Source: Clonostachys chloroleuca (Eukaryota > Ascomycota > Sordariomycetes > Hypocreales > Bionectriaceae). Taken from it: a stretch of DNA of 64,000 nt. The DNA lies in the NCBI GenBank assembly GCA_037952775.1, contig JBANAY010000001.1:3348001-3412000 (forward strand). The letters run 5' to 3'. Positions 11,523 through 24,169 of this stretch are shown here, piece by piece (position 1 is the first letter of the stretch; the number at the start of each line of letters is the position of its first letter). Made by a program: the position numbers and the translations under genes. Below the pieces are notes generated by a model. It had not been told where the DNA came from and searched no databases. It saw nothing but the letters and a program-made list of their open reading frames with translations.

Positions 11523-12958
11523 GTCTGCGCCATTGACATGAGGAAAGGTTGGAGTGCAATTTACGAGCGGCCCCGAGGAAGATGATGATCGAAAAAGAAG
11601 AGGAAAGGGCAGAATTAGGGTCCACTGGGAGTTGGCGGTGGCGGTCAGAAAAAAGAGAGACAATGAGTGGTTGGGCAGGTGCAATTCGTCGAATGGTCTG
11701 CTCCCCGTCCCTACGGAAGCAGGAGGTTTGGTCTACTGTAAAAGCTGCGGCGTGTTAGCGGCATACACAAACGTCTCGGCCGACGCGGGCACTCACAGCG
11801 ACAGCAGAAAAAATGAAACACTGCAGATCATGTACCCGAGCAAAAATAAAAGATCAATCAAAGTCACCGCGGACCTTGAGTGAGGGGAGAGAAGAATCTG
11901 GCGATAGATAGCTCACGGCCGGATCAGCTCTCTCGTCAATCACTGAGGTCCGTACAGACCAGGGTTTGTTTTCACACTCGGTTTCCGGGGAGCAACCAGC
12001 CAGCCATGCAGCAGGGGCTGTTAGTGGCCGAGTTTGGAGTCTAGCCGGGGTCCCCTGCCCACCAAGACAGCACCTCTTGGGGTTAGCTCGCAGGTGCCTC
12101 GTAGCTCGCAATTATCTGAATGACAGCCACAGCCCACTAGCTCTATCTCTTGTCCACTAAACGAAGGCCGACAGGGACTCGAGAAATATGTCAACCACAA
12201 GACCAACCTCTGCCCGGCCTCTGGGTTGGGTAAGGTTCATCACACGTCGATCCATGTCCTCTCTTGCTCCTGTACTGCCATCGACATGGACTCGGGCCAG
12301 TATGTACAGGAGCTGGTTAGAGCTCGGCTTGATACGCGGATGTCTTGCCTAGGTACCTTGGGAAGATCAATCATCTCGCGATTGCAAATGGAAGTCACAC
12401 TGTCTCACACATGATCCGGCTGCCGTTGGTTCTGCTTAGCGCCGTCACCCCTTCCTGGTAAATGAGGATGCACCAGCAACCCCAGTTCCATCGTCGAGTT
12501 CCACAGCTCCCGCCCATGTCAGGATATAACCTCCAAGCCATGATAATACTACCGCAATCTGCACCGGAATTGCGCCCAACATCTTGTACTGCCTGATGTA
12601 CCGGCTATCGTTCCGCTCACCCTCACCTGGCACTACAGGTGACGAGAACCAGGATTATCCAACTAGGTACCTTAGTACACGTCCATCGCTCCCAGCCTGT
12701 GTGACCATTAATATTAGATGTGCTCATGTGCTGAGGGAGGATTAAATTCGTACTTGGCTTGCTAGATAGAGGGGACCTCCTAATTTTAATCGGCCTTGGA
12801 CGCGAACCATGACGCAACGTGCCCAGACGCGTCCTATCACTTAGATTGGATTGGCCAGTCCGTACTTGGTATAACACGATATTCGATACGTCTATTTCCA
12901 CATGGATAAGTTTATTCATTGGACAATGCAGACACCACAAAGTGCTCTGGCATTGGAC
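11523..12958. other. Intergenic region, WD40 gene promoter and rgp1 3' flank
   Basis: 1.4 kb with only short, unrelated open frames. The 5' leader of the WD40 gene lies in about 11523-11850. No RNA gene, repeat or named regulatory site was recognised. Confidence 0.5.
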
Positions 12959-15517
12959 CTAAACTGCCAGTCCTTCCTCGGACGCCTCGTCCCGCTCAAG
13001 TCGCTCCAACCCAGTCCCAACCGCTCCGTATACTCTAAGTGGCACCAGGACATCAAAACTCTCGCATGCTAGATTCTCGACCGCAGCAAGCAGTAGTCCG
13101 CCTCGATCGTCCTGTGAAATTTTCTCTAATAACGGGTGGTGCTTTTGCTGTCCGGGGTCCAGACTATTCTCGTCCCGGGATGGGACAACAAACTCTACTC
13201 TAATCTTCCACTCGAAACCTACGCCGCTCGTGATAAACTCCGGTGTCGCAGTAATAGGAATTGTGGGCGTGAATACTACGCGCCGAGAGTAGAGGGCCGA
13301 GTCAGACGAAGTAGCATAGACCTTTCTTGTGACTCGTTGAATGCTGGATTCTGATCGAACCGCTAGCGAGCCGTCCACCTTCTCAGACGTCTCAAGGCTC
13401 ATATGAATTGCGTAACATGAGATGTCAGTGTCGACCAAGTCGATTACCATCGTGACCATCTCTCCGAGTCTGTATGATGGCCGAGCCAGCATCACGACCC
13501 CAACTCTCGATCCGTTCCGGGAGATCTCGAACCGGTTGGGGCTCTGCTGGCCTGGGGTGGTCATATTGCTTCTCAATATTGCGAGGTCGATGGCCTCTCG
13601 GGATTCAGACTCTTCACCCAGCATTGAGGGGCGCCGTGATCCTCCAATTGCGGATGGTGACAAGAGACCCCGGGAGTGATCTCCTGCTCGGGCAACCAGT
13701 TCGTCCACGTACATTGAAAAGTCATTCATTGTTGCCGGAGTCCGGGAAGGCGCCTTGCTCTTGTGAAACTTGGGTTTTTCACCTAGAGTCTCAACCTTTG
13801 CCTCGTCTCGAAGTAAAACGTAGGGATTCATTAGATCGTGGCCCAGAATCTCCCCGACACTATTAACACCTCCAAGGACTCGGAAGGGTACTTCGACAGA
13901 CCGAACTTGTTGCTCTCGAGCCCCGCCAACCCGTTGCGTTCCGATCACCAAGCTATATGACACTTTGATAGCCTTGCCCTTGTGGGTTGGTGGGAGTCCT
14001 TTAGGTAGACGGAAGGTGTACTCATACGCCCGGCTTTGCCCTGGAGCTAGTTGCAAGTCCACAAATAAGATGGATTGTGGTGTGTTCAGTAAGGGAATTG
14101 CCTTGGAATTCGCAACTCCGCGCATCTCCTTTATTGTGCTGAGCTCGCTCTTGTTGAGGAGCTCGCCAAATGAATTGCTGATGCTTCCCCATCCAAAATT
14201 ACGCAACAGCCCTGATTCTCGGTGGTTTGTTGGTTCTAGGCCAATCACACCCCCACCTCGCCCACCAACAACAGCCTTCTTTTTCACAGCCTCGAATGCG
14301 CCGAGGCCGACCAGCGAGCCATCCAAAGAAAAGGAGCCTTGGATTTGTGCGTAACCCATCATCAACGATTCAGAAGCCCCAAGCTGTGGTGAAGAAGCCA
14401 TGCTCGAGTTTCTCCGGAGATGCAATGGTCGGTTAGATGACCTTACCGGTTGCTGTACTGTGTATTCTGAGGCTAAGGTTTCCGAGGAATTGTTGCTCAT
14501 AGAATAGAACTCGCCGCTACTGCGGGGTGTGCCTCCAGCGAGGCTCGTACTTGAGAGGATTCGGGCCGCTGGCCTCTCGCTTAGGATTTGTTCTTTAAGG
14601 CGGTTGGGAGTGGTGTTATTCTCCTGCCGACCAATTCTGGGGCTCAATAGGTTTTCGTCGGTTGGTTTGACGCGGCTCGGTATCGCGGAAGATGATGGAG
14701 GGGGCGCAGCAGGAAATCTAAACTCGGGCATGGGCATTGGTGAGCTGAGAGGAGATCGCCGAGGAGATCTCCGCGGTGCTCCAGAATTGGGCGTGTGAGC
14801 GCCTGATCCCGGAGGAGGTAGGCTACGGCCGAACCGGTCTGGCGGGTATGATGCATTTTGTAATAAAGAGTTGTTCATTCGCGGCGATGAGTTGATCGAA
14901 TTGGCAGCAACTAAGATCCAAGTAAGCTAATTGGAGAGGCATAGGGACTTCGTTCGTCTTGGTACCTGATGGAGGCCCGGGAATGGGCGAGCCATGTACA
15001 CGTGGAGATATCTGCAAGCTAGCAGAGCGATTGTGCGCGCGTAAAGGCCGCGGCGACTTTATCGCGCCCTCATTCCGTAATGTGTGGTCATCTGCCGGTG
15101 CTACTGCCGAGCCGAATGAGAGGATGGACAGGGAGCGCTTGTGTGCATGGCCTTGGCGGCCATCTGAAGCAGGACCAGGAGAGGGCCATTGAACAGATCC
15201 TGAGCGGCTGCGGAAGTCCGACGCAGGAACGCTCACTGAGTGTGCAGCTCTCCGATGGCCTTTCCCGAGCGGCGGCGACGACAGGTTCGGGCTCGGCTTC
15301 GCACGGGTATGTAGCGACGAGGTCAGCCTGTGTCTGTCGGAATGAGCATTGGCCTGCTGTGCCTGCTCCAGTTGTTGGCGCTGGCGCTGCTGCTCTTCGG
15401 GACTGGATGCGACATTCTTGAATGTGATGATGCATTTCACCTCCTCGCCAGCGAAGACTGTCTGATCGTGCCAGCGAATAAAGACGCGGATCTGGCTCGA
15501 CTCATGAGGGGGGCCAT
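12959..15517 (-). CDS. rgp1: RGP1 homologue, arrestin-like subunit of the Ric1-Rgp1 GEF
   Basis: Two exons, about 15517-14966 and 14910-12959, with a 55-bp intron (GTACCA...CTTAG) in phase 1, give about 834 residues. The N-terminal block IRVFIRWHDQTVFAGEEVKC is the hallmark of fungal Rgp1. A long Ser/Arg-rich insertion follows, then arrestin-type beta strands in the C-terminal half (FRLPKGLPPTHKGKAIKVSY, VLVPLRVYG). With Ric1, the family activates the Golgi GTPase Ypt6/Rab6. The frame at the 5' end opens only from a GTG at 15539 preceded by a stop. If the G6 run at 15508-15513 is one base short, an ATG at 15517-15515 starts a natural MAPPHESSQIRVF. The start is therefore inferred, while the rest is solid. 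Confidence 0.86.
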
Positions 15518-16025
15518 AGTAGTCAATCGGTCTTCCCACCAGCTACTAATAGCTGCATGTAGGGCGCGGCCGGGAGCTGGGATTGGGCATCTCCGTGGGA
15601 CGGAAGCTGGTGATGGTTGCGATGCGAGGTTGAAGAGTGGGAAGCTCACGGACTAGGCTGGTTCAACGTCATGGCGGCCTTCTAAGTGGTCCATGGATTC
15701 TGGAACTCTGTGAAAGGGGTCTTGGGTTAGCTGCGTCTTGGTTCCTGGCTGGGGCTCTGGCGGCATGTGATTGGGCCCGGATCTTGCACAGGATCCGCTG
15801 GTCTAAGTGCCCGGTGGCCGAGTAAACTTCCAGCAGGGGCGCATCGCTAATTGACTTGCTAAGCCACAGACGACGCATCAGGGAATTAAATTGTGAAGAG
15901 AAAGGAAAGGCAATTTCCGTGTGTATTTATCAAACTTTTCTCTCTTTGCATATGTCTTTTCGGCGCATTCTAAATCGTATCTGCATACCAGCCTCTTAAA
16001 GGTACCTCAACTCTAATCCGTTATG
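15518..16025. other. Intergenic region, rgp1 leader and CorA-like 3' flank
   Basis: 508 bp. Upstream of rgp1 there are several short ATG frames ending quickly, for example the ATG near 15596. Nothing else was recognised. Confidence 0.5.
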
Positions 16026-18300
16026 TTATACTCCACTCTCCAACTCCTCCGAGATTGGCTGTCTACCCATCAATCGTCGCTGCCGCAGAATGGCCGATAA
16101 ACCAAATACCAGCAAGGCGAGTAGGATCAAAGCCCATGGGATATACATTATTCCAAGGCCGCCGATTGGAGGACTTACTGCATAGCTCATTGCGCTCACG
16201 ATGATGAGAGCAGCCCAGATCTTCCGACGCTTTTGCTTCTTGCAAGCTCGGATGAACATCCCCACCTGGAGGAGGACGAAAATAGTGTTGGAAAGCACCC
16301 AAGCTGCGAAGCTGAGCTGGTTTCCAAACACTGTAAGGTAGATAAAAAAGGGCGCTATCATCAAAATCAAGGCACACCAATACTCAGCCGAGACGGTGAC
16401 ACCTCCTACCACGCCACGTAGGATTGCACCCATCGCTAGTGACAATGGAAGCGTGAGTAATAAAGAAGCTGCAGTTATTCCAAATGTCTTCCATGTGAAA
16501 CTGAGAGGCTGGGAGGTTATCGTAACCGAGGCTAGGATCTCTGTTGTAGTTCGCGATTCTGGTGACACTGCTTGGAGCGAGGACTTGGTCCAATCCGATA
16601 ATCCAGGCAAACCTTCCAATATATCACATTGTATGTTCATGCCAAATATACTTGTAGTGAAGGATAGAGGAAGAAAAATCCTCGCCAAGGTTGTCAGCCT
16701 AAAAAGCCGCAGTTCCTGCACCGACTGCGAGCGAGAGCGTAGAAGCTCTTTGTCTTCCTTGACACGTTCCTTGATTTGCTTTAGCTGCGTTTTGAAGTAT
16801 TCAAGGTCATTCTTCAAGGCCGCCATTAGCGTCAAGACTTTTGATTCATCCCTCATATGGATTGAGAGTTGTCTTTGAACTGTCTGGCTCCACTCAGACA
16901 GTGCTTGGAGCACTTCTTGAGCATGGACTATTCCGCAGTGGCTTGCATTTATGCAATCTTCAAGATGATCCAGGTAGCTCATCTTGCTCGAGGAAGGGCT
17001 TTGCCGGATCATAATATGCTAGAGATGTCAACATATATTCGTTTTCTTTATTCGCAATGCTCTCATTGCTCAGGAATCATAATTACTCACAACTGAATGA
17101 AGTTGTTTATGACATGCAAATACGAAGTGGGTCGTGTCTTCCTTTATTGTAGAGAAAATGCAGAGGATACTAATTAGTACCTCCCTCTCGGGATCCCAGT
17201 CTTCGGCATGACAAGCTTCGTAGTTCTTCTCTAGCAAACTAGAGAACATGATCGTTGAATGACATGAACGGAATCGAATTAAAAGCCGTGGCTGCCCGTT
17301 ATCCGATGTGGCAGGAAAATACTCGACTTTCGCAAACTCCGGGACCGGAAGAGATTTATGTGGCTCCCAGACGTACACGGTGATATCAGACGTGTAGGGA
17401 GTCACATCGCGTTGCCAATAGAGGAAACCTTGTTCTCGGCACAGGTGCGGTCCATATTACCTGCGCTCTCAGGATTCACTTCCCAGTATATCTTGTCCTG
17501 AAGCCGACTAGCTGCGTTGCCTGTTGGTCGAAGCGAGTAAGGCTTGAGAGGTGGGGGTGGGCAAAAGAATGGACATCAAAATCACCTATGCGGACTGAAA
17601 ACTCTGGTATTTTTGTTTTCCAGCAATGAGAAATTAAGCACTGAATTATCCACATTGGCTGCAGATGGATCTCATTCAGACGCCCCAGTAGGCTCGCCTT
17701 GGTTTTGAGGTAGAATGAAATTAGTGATCCCAGATCTCTAGGATCCGGCTGCTCAGACAAGACGCTATGAGTTTCCGGTAAGATTATGCTTGTTCATTCG
17801 GGAAGCTTGGTACCATACAGGAGCTGTAAAGTTTTCGGGGTTGTCTTCACGAGGCTATTGATAAGCTCAGCTGCCCAACCAGAGAACATTTGCATCTGTT
17901 CATCTCCTGGGACGACAATTAAAATAAGGGACCAAAACACACAGGGAGTAGAGATAATACGTGTAGGTACTGTTTGCGGCCTTTTTGGAGTCAAAATCCA
18001 ATGGGCTGCTAGTCGGCTAAGAGAAGACATTTCAGCGCCGACGCTTTGTGTTTCTAAAAGTTGACGGTCCTTAAATTGACTATACTCAGAAAGTAAATAT
18101 TTCAAGTATTTTTTCGCATTGTCCGTGTCGTTATCGTTGATCATTTGCCGGAGAACTTGTTGGACCTGATCACGGGCCGTATCGACGCCGAATATGAAGG
18201 TCGAGATTCTGGCTACTAGACTTTTGGTAAGGTCCCAAATTGATCGTAATCTCACAAGTAGCGGCTGTTCTGGAACGCTTGGAGTAGCCATGCTGGACAT
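16026..18300 (-). CDS. CorA-like membrane protein with extra membrane segments (frame broken three times)
   Basis: Three exons: 18300-17814, 17764-17091 and 17018-16026, with introns of 49 and 72 bp (GTACCA...CATAG; GTGAGT...CTCTAG), give about 718 residues. The C-terminal exon holds a long helical region, then a membrane helix ending in GMN (LARIFLPLSFTTSIFGMN), the CorA signature, and about five more hydrophobic helices. Canonical CorA proteins have only one after GMN. The N-terminal 390 residues carry no domain I recognise. The frame breaks at a G4 run (17837-17840), a G5 run (17553-17557) and near GGTAATATGG (about 17440-17465). One added base at each restores one frame and also correct intron phases. 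CorA proteins move Mg2+ or other divalent ions; whether this fungal variant does is unproven. A decaying gene is the alternative reading. Confidence 0.7.
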
Positions 18301-19687
18301 TCATGTTAACGAGAAAATTGTATGATCTCAATGAGGCCTCAGCCGAGTTTTTCTTCAGGCTGTTGCAACGGAAAGTGCAATTTCAAATGCGGGCGAGACG
18401 CCTGCTGCTGCAGTAGTGCCCAACAATAAGTTAAATGTGTAACATTGGACACTGCAGCTGACATACGACTCAATCAAAGTCTGGGTAGTGAAGGAATGCC
18501 TGTAAAACCAGATCCTTATAGGCCAGCGGCGCTGTGGTGGTCACTTATAAAAATCGCCTAGTAACCCAGAATGTGCCACTCCTTGACTGGCATCTCATCT
18601 TTCAGCGTTAACCTCAGTGCGTTCTCAATAACTTGATACATATCGACCTCCAATTATGCTTTCAAATTTTCCAGTAGCGCAAATTCCATGTATCCTCTGC
18701 TTTGAAGATTCTTTGGCCGGCCAGTGTAAGTCATACTAAGGTGGCAAGCCAGTTTAAATGTTGCGCAGCCGCAATGAGCTGGTAAGTCCTATTATCAGCT
18801 TATGGGATCGAATATATACAAGTGAAAACGATGAAAACACAGTTGTTGTTGAAAGAATTCCGTGTCTTCTTACGTCCCGTTGTTCAATGTTCAGTTAGCC
18901 TTCCAATACTGCGAGTCAACTAGCCACAAAAGCTCGGGGGAAGTTGGCTCACAAACTGGAGGTCAGTCTTATCACTTCCATTGGTGATCTATCAGTATAC
19001 ATTCATAATCGTGGACCGTTCAGTTTTTCACAACGGGGCACGCGAGAGCTAAGCATGTTTCCCAATCCCCTTTTCCACCTTGTAGTATTAATCGGAGATT
19101 AATTCGGCAAACGTCTGACAGCCGTATGCAATACATCAATCCGAGATCTAGTTCACGTCTTACTTTCCAACGTAATCAGCTTGAGTCAGTCACAAACGTC
19201 AATGTAAGCACATATGTCACTACCGGGGTAGAGCAGGACACAGCAACAAGAAGTGAGTTCGGAGTTGCCCCTTGAGAAAGCAGGATGAGCGCTAATTTCA
19301 TTCATCGCCAGAAATTGGAAAATAAATTATCGGCGTAGATTTACTGATTTAATCATACGCTTGTGCGACTGATGCTTTGGTTCTTCAAACATCAGACTCA
19401 ACGAGCTGGGATATTGGTGAGGTCGCAATTAGAGATGCTGCTCCAAGAGCCTAAGCACATCACTAGAAGATGTTCATTGCATCGCGCTTTTCCCGGATTG
19501 AAATTAGGATCGAATTAATAGATATAAGAGATTTTCTTTTCCAATAATAAAGCAGAAGAAACTAAAAAGCATCGCTAGACAGTCTCCTACAGTCGATCTT
19601 CGCAAAGCAGTCCAAAGTCAGAGAGGGTACTTAAACTAAATTAGGGTAACGTTACCCAACCAACCGGATCATTTACTCCGGCTCAGG

Positions 19688-19833
19688 TCTCCCTTGGTGT
19701 AGTTGGTTATCACATAGCTCTGTGGGTCTCTCTCCCTTGTCCTTATCGATCGAACGTAGACTAACAGAAACAGTATATTTCCTGCATCCCTGGAGATATG
19801 CTAAGGTCGCCAGTTCGAGCCTGGCAGGGAGAA
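19688..19833 (+). tRNA. tRNA-like gene with a long intron, apparent anticodon GTG (His)
   Basis: The acceptor arms TCTCCCT (19688-19694) and AGGGAGA (19826-19832) pair perfectly. The A box TGGTGTAGTTGG and T arm GCCAG-TTCGAGC-CTGGC (19809-19825) are intact, and a T7 Pol III terminator follows at once. The anticodon stem TAGCT/TGCTA has one T-T mismatch, and its loop CTGTGG places GTG at 34-36. The intron would be about 72 nt (19726-19797), after position 37. The body resembles fungal Ile/Val tRNAs, not His, so the identity is doubtful and it may be a tRNA pseudogene. Confidence 0.5.
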
Positions 19834-22800
19834 GATTTTTTTATTGCACCGGGGCGTATAGACCGATTGCGAATGGGAATGAATGTTTTTTATTCCTTGG
19901 ACCAATCATGGGGATCAACCCGCGAACCAAGTCGAATCTTGGATGCGTTACGGTAACAACTTCGCTCCAGTCCAGTGTAATCACTCCGTTTGACTCTGGG
20001 CTCCTAATTGAGATAGATTCATATCCCTCGCTCGTTCTTCGATTGTTAAACCATCTTTTTCAATTGTGAAGCGCCTGGCGATATCTTCCATAGCAGAATT
20101 GTGGCTGTCAGCCAGTTAGTCTCAGTGCCCTCGACCCAGAGGTGGCTTATAGCCACATCCCTCAAGGGCGTAAACTGGGATGCATGCCAACTGGTTCCAT
20201 TTCATTTATGAAAAAATATTCACATGCTTTTCATGGTGGCTACAGCGCACCAGCCATCGACCTACAATCGCTCGTTGCAGGCCACATGGGGTTCAAACAG
20301 TTGAGAACTGATTCTATAAATACAAATTGTCATGGTTCTATCATCATAGTTCATACCTAACCCACAGACAGATATTGTCCCCTAATAATAGCGGCAAGTG
20401 GATGACCGTTTGGGGGCTGAGCCCGTTGCAGGCATTCTCCAAATTCTAGAAAAATCTAGCACGAAAATAGTCTCACAACCAGACAGAAGCGCAGAACGGC
20501 CAACCTGCCTGAGTCATTAAACAACTACAAGTAAATAAAATAAGGCAACTGAAATGAATTCCACTCTCATTGGATTCCTATAATAGAAACAGTCAGCTTG
20601 AAATGTATCGCTGAGAGCGTCAACTTGCCAACAGTTTAGAAAAAGTCTCTATCGTCTCTTTCTTTGTTGAATGGCAACTTGGCGCCAAACAATACTCTCC
20701 AAGGTTTAGTATCTGGGCTCTGGAGATAGATCAAGAGTTTCGATGCCTAATGATCAAGTGATAGAGTTTAGTCAAGAGCAGTGTAAAATCCTTCATCACG
20801 TACATTTGCCAGCCATGAAAGAAGTCATTTCAATTCCTACCTTTCAAGGCTTTCAACAAACATTAACATGGCTTGTGGATGATATGAACATTGAGCGTAT
20901 TCAGATTAGATTCTTCAATTCCTAGACGATCGTAGACTGAGCACACATGGGGGGAAGCAGCTCAGGGACGGATTTCTGGGAAGCTTATGGCAAAGCCACC
21001 ATTCCAGACTTGCATCGCTTTCTTGACTGTAAATGCTGACTCTTATGCATAGCGTATTTCATTGGCCCTAGAGACATCAATCGGCCAGTTTCCCCGTAGA
21101 TGTTTGTGCCAGAGTCTCTGTTCATCATTCCTACCTTTCCATAGCTACAGGCCTATATATTCAATTCGAAGTCCCTGGAAGATCCCAGTCATGGAAGATG
21201 AGGGCTTTGGACACGTTCGACCGCATTTTTGTTCAGAGAATTGGTATAGATCAGAGCTTTTGGCGTTCATTTATAGGATTTTTCGAGGGCAGCGATCGTA
21301 TCTTGTTGAGAGCCTGCTTATCAGAGAAGAGACTGAGGGTTGGGCGATGGCAAAGAGACACTGAGAAAGAAGCAATGACAAATAAATGCTACCGCATCGG
21401 TGATTTCTCCCATTGGATTTCCTTCAACCCTGAGACTTCCTCAGGATCGTGATAGGCAGGTTTGCCAAGTTGAGCACTGGATTTCACATGCGGGAGGAGG
21501 GGCGTTGCTACCAGCTGGTCACGTAGGGCGCGAATCCCTCAATGTGAAAGTATCACAACTTCTCATGGTCGGGATCGAACAGTCAATTCTAAGTCCGAAC
21601 ACCAATACGGTTTCTTCATGGCAAAAGTAAGTGCGACATCTGAAACATGCACCGGCAAGCTGAAAGGATGGTCGGAGACTTGCGCTCGGAAGTGGAGTTT
21701 GAACCAACGATATTGCTTTTGCGGAAGTCTCGGTTTGTCGTTCTCGGACTCATCACGTAATGAGGAAGGATAAGTGCTCACAATGTGAAGTAAGCGGCTA
21801 GACGTGGCCCAGCTTATCTGTCAGCAGAGATTAACAAGTCAGGGGTAGGGGAGGCGAGGTTTTAAAATATGCCACCTAGACGGGTCAACGGGTGAGGAGG
21901 GATGGGGGAATCAAACTCCAGTTTAATAGGTCATGCGTGCATCCAGAAATTGTGTTATGTATGTGTAGGAGGTTAATAATATCAGTGCATAATCCTTCAG
22001 GGAAATCCTCAACAAAGCACCCCACTTGCCAGGCATGCTGCAATACTACCGATCGCTAAAATAGAAGTGAGCCGTCAATGAGTCAACGAACCTAAATGTT
22101 GGGGGACTATCTAGATGGGTTCCAGTGTTATACGTTACATACAGCCCTCATGGATCACAAACGTTAAAAAGGTACAGTATTGGCCAATCATTTCCTTTTA
22201 CAGCAGGGCAGTAAGTATCTTCTCAGTAATATCAGCTGGCAAGCTACTTCCGCCCTCTTGCATACGCCACACATATAACACGTACATTAGGGGGGATTTC
22301 CATAGGCCAGTAGGCAAACAGCAAGCCCACAGGTCTCAGTTGTCAGACCAGAGCTCAACCAATGTTGTTATTGTATCATTTTCTCTATTCCTCTTTCAGC
22401 GGCTCTTAACGGTACTGTAGCTATTTAACATTTGTGATCCCTGAGGGCTGTAACATACCCGAGGAGTTTACCATCCATGGCTGCTCACAGAGTCGTATGA
22501 TGTGCAAATGGAAGAACTTCTCATTCGCCAGCCGCGAGTCAATTGTATCCTGGAGGTAACTGCAACCCCTCAGACCCCAGAGCGGACCCGCAGCGTTGGC
22601 AAGATCTACCCACTGGGCATCTCGGAGGCGGGATGAAAAACGGAGTTTCGGAGTAGGCTTCAGTGGCCACTGTTCGAGGTGGACACGGAGGCGGCAGTGC
22701 TGTCACCCATGCATCCTGTTGGCCGGGTCAGTAGGATGCGTGCATGACCTGGACCAAAGGAGGACCGGAATGGCTGGGCTAGGGCAAGCGGTGCCGCAAC

Positions 22801-23523
22801 CGGGAGAGACACGAGTCTGTGTCTGCAGGGAGTGCTTCAGATATGGTGTGGGGTACCTCGCCGTCCTTTGCACCGAGGAGGGGCTCGCCATTTGCCCAGA
22901 GCCCCAGTAAAAACAGCCGCTCTGGTGACCAGTGACACCCTGCCTCGGTTGCTGGGGAAAGGCACAGCGACGCGCCGGCAGGACCAAACATCCCGTCCCC
23001 AGGCAGTGTCTCTGCGGCCGGGGTATGTTTGTGTATAGACACTATATACGACATACGAGTGGCAAGCCCTCCGAGTGAGCCATCTACCGCCGGTGTAACT
23101 TGATGTCCAATTGGCACGTCACAAACGATCCACGGCCTCGTGCATGCCTGAGTGGGGTAGTTGCACAGTGACACAGCGGGTGGCAGTTGAGAATCAACCA
23201 AGTGGCGAGTCACTGTAGCATAGCATGATTAGCACTACGTCGACGTGGTTGGCAGGGCAGGCTGCCGGGCGCCACTAAATTAGCAAATTAGCCTTCATTG
23301 GGGGAGATATTAGTGGAACTTTGAACGTCGTGAGGGGTTAAGAGATGTTGCTGGCCAGGGCCAGAGATCGTACTTTGTGCGTGCCGTCTCCAAAGCCTGC
23401 GTTGGTGCGGTGCGGACCCGACATTTACCCCACATAGATCCATTGAGGGGTGCCTAGTTTTTTTCTCCAGCCCACTACTGCCTCGTGAGCTGGAACGCTG
23501 GTCTCCTCGGGCGGATCGACGCA

Positions 23524-23733
23524 ATCCGCATCCGCTCCGGCTTGAGGAGAAAGGGAGTGTACCTGTCTGGACGCAGCGGCACCACTGTACCAGCCACAGA
23601 CGGCAGGCGGCTACGTGGTTAAACGCGGGCAACCAGAAACCGCCCTAGGACAAATGTGGTGGGTACATTGCATGGATTGAAAACGATTTGCGGGGGAATG
23701 TCGGCCTACTTTCAGACGCATCCGCATCCGAAG
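23524..23733. promoter_or_regulatory. Cluster of (T/A)GCGG half-sites upstream of the aldehyde dehydrogenase gene
   Basis: CCGCA at 23526-23530, CCGCT at 23532-23536, AGCGG at 23575-23579 and CCGCA at 23722-23726 match the half-site of the ethanol regulator AlcR described in Aspergillus. They lie 440-640 bp upstream of the start codon. The pattern is seen; function is only inferred, and AlcR may not exist in this lineage. Confidence 0.3.
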
Positions 23734-24169
23734 GGTAATTGTAACCAGGCCCTTGTGCGCTAATGATTCGCTAGGCCCCCACTAGTGTCGCCCTCTCCTG
23801 CCCACGCGGAGCCGTGGCGGGACGTCTCTTGACGACGCTGGTGCTTCTTCCAGAACAGCTCTCCACCTGCCCATGCTGGACCGGCTGCCGCCCACCCCAA
23901 TTTCCTCTGTCGCCCTCGAGACGAGATACATCCCACATGGAATGACGGAGCTTTTGTGGGGTGAAGCTCACCTAGCGTCAGGCCTGTTTCGAGACCCCGC
24001 TTTCCCACCATGATGGATGATTGCCATCGTCGCAACATCATAAAGCTCGTCTCCTCCCCCGACTTTGCAACCAGATTTCTTTCTCTTGCATCTCATTCCT
24101 CATCACTCTCTCTCCTCAATCCTACCCCACACGATACCCAACCATTCACACACTTCTACCAAAGCCAAG

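Larger units (their letters stand above)
18301..24169. other. Gene-poor 5.9-kb region
   Basis: No protein gene can be supported here apart from a possible short 5' fragment near 18656. The open frames are short, overlapping and unlike any family I know. One tRNA-like gene lies at 19688-19833. The last kilobase (about 23100-24169) must contain the aldehyde dehydrogenase promoter and ends in a C/T-rich leader. I saw no transposase remnants or long repeats. Confidence 0.5.

Noticed and set aside
21660..21740. tRNA-like T-loop sequence GGTTCAAACTCC on the minus strand
   Set aside because: The surrounding inverted repeat encloses only about 59 nt and no anticodon or D arm can be folded.
22596..23213. 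Overlapping 70-145-codon frames on both strands
   Set aside because: No homologous motifs, no splice context, and both strands are open equally, as expected for chance in GC-richer DNA.
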